A DNA stretch of 21,801 nucleotides. Origin: Armatimonadota bacterium (GTDB taxonomy: Bacteria > Armatimonadota > Armatimonadia > Armatimonadales > Armatimonadaceae). Position 1 is the first letter of the stretch. Every line of letters starts with the position of its first letter. The translations under genes and the position numbers were made by a program. A model generated the notes under the pieces. The model saw nothing but the letters and a program-made list of their open reading frames with translations. It was not told the origin of the DNA and did not search any database. Below, piece after piece: positions 21,709 through 21,801 of this stretch. The stretch lies in contig JACMMA010000049.1 in assembly GCA_014379275.1 (NCBI GenBank), forward strand, positions 1 to 21,801. The letters are read 5' to 3'.

Positions 21709-21801
21709 ATCGTTGGACCTGCGGTGCTCGTTGCTAATTGGTGGTTCTGTGTCGGTCCTTTTCCGCGATTCGGCGTTCGGGTTTTCGATACCCCGTATCG
21801 A

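Noticed and set aside
1..21801. CRISPR array, prophage, toxin-antitoxin or restriction system
   Set aside because: No regular direct repeats with spacers, and no phage, nuclease, methylase or toxin motif in any supported gene.

Overview
The window (about 58-60% G+C by eye) reads as ordinary bacterial chromosome with short decayed patches. The gene set resembles an environmental, oligotrophic bacterium of the Armatimonadota or a neighbouring Terrabacteria/Planctomycete-like lineage: a DUF3866 protein, a RedB-like thioredoxin-fold protein paired with a hybrid kinase, and a Gfo/Idh + DUF6807 + hydroxyacid dehydrogenase sugar operon. This assignment is inference from family content; no rRNA or other decisive marker is present.

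Layout. Positions 1-3188 (+): the 3' part of coaBC (coenzyme A synthesis), a PepT-like M20 metallopeptidase that overlaps it by ATGA, and a DUF3866 protein. Positions 3218-6287 (-): a RedB-like membrane-anchored thioredoxin-fold protein and, one base after its stop, a membrane hybrid histidine kinase with two receiver domains; together they look like an envelope sensing module. Positions 6288-6722 hold no recognisable gene. Positions 6723-12450 (-): a run of five genes (coiled-coil protein, MurG-like glycosyltransferase, lipoprotein, radical SAM/SPASM protein, PlsC-like acyltransferase). The first four are tightly packed; a perfect 30-bp-arm hairpin separates the fourth from the fifth. The set suggests envelope glycan or lipid work, but no product can be named.

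Positions 12451-14088: an intrinsic terminator, a low-molecular-weight tyrosine phosphatase (-), then about 860 bp of AT-richer decayed DNA with the frameshifted tail of a serine hydrolase (beta-lactamase family). Positions 14089-16359 (+): polyphosphate kinase ppk1 behind an extended -10 promoter almost touching its start codon. Positions 16722-19742 (+): a three-gene operon of Gfo/Idh oxidoreductase, DUF6807 protein and D-2-hydroxyacid dehydrogenase, probably carbohydrate catabolism. Positions 19877-20073: tRNA-Ser(GCU) with its own promoter and terminator. Positions 20096-21649 (+): a secreted lytic transglycosylase and a small multi-histidine membrane protein. The right end carries a decayed copy of the 8009-8073 hairpin, so that element is a dispersed repeat.

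Three themes stand out: several genes have -10-like hexamers only 6-13 nt before the start codon, suggesting leaderless transcripts; a hairpin repeat family sits in intergenic spaces; and the RedB-like/kinase pair is a candidate sensory system. I see no CRISPR array, prophage, intact insertion sequence or named defence system.
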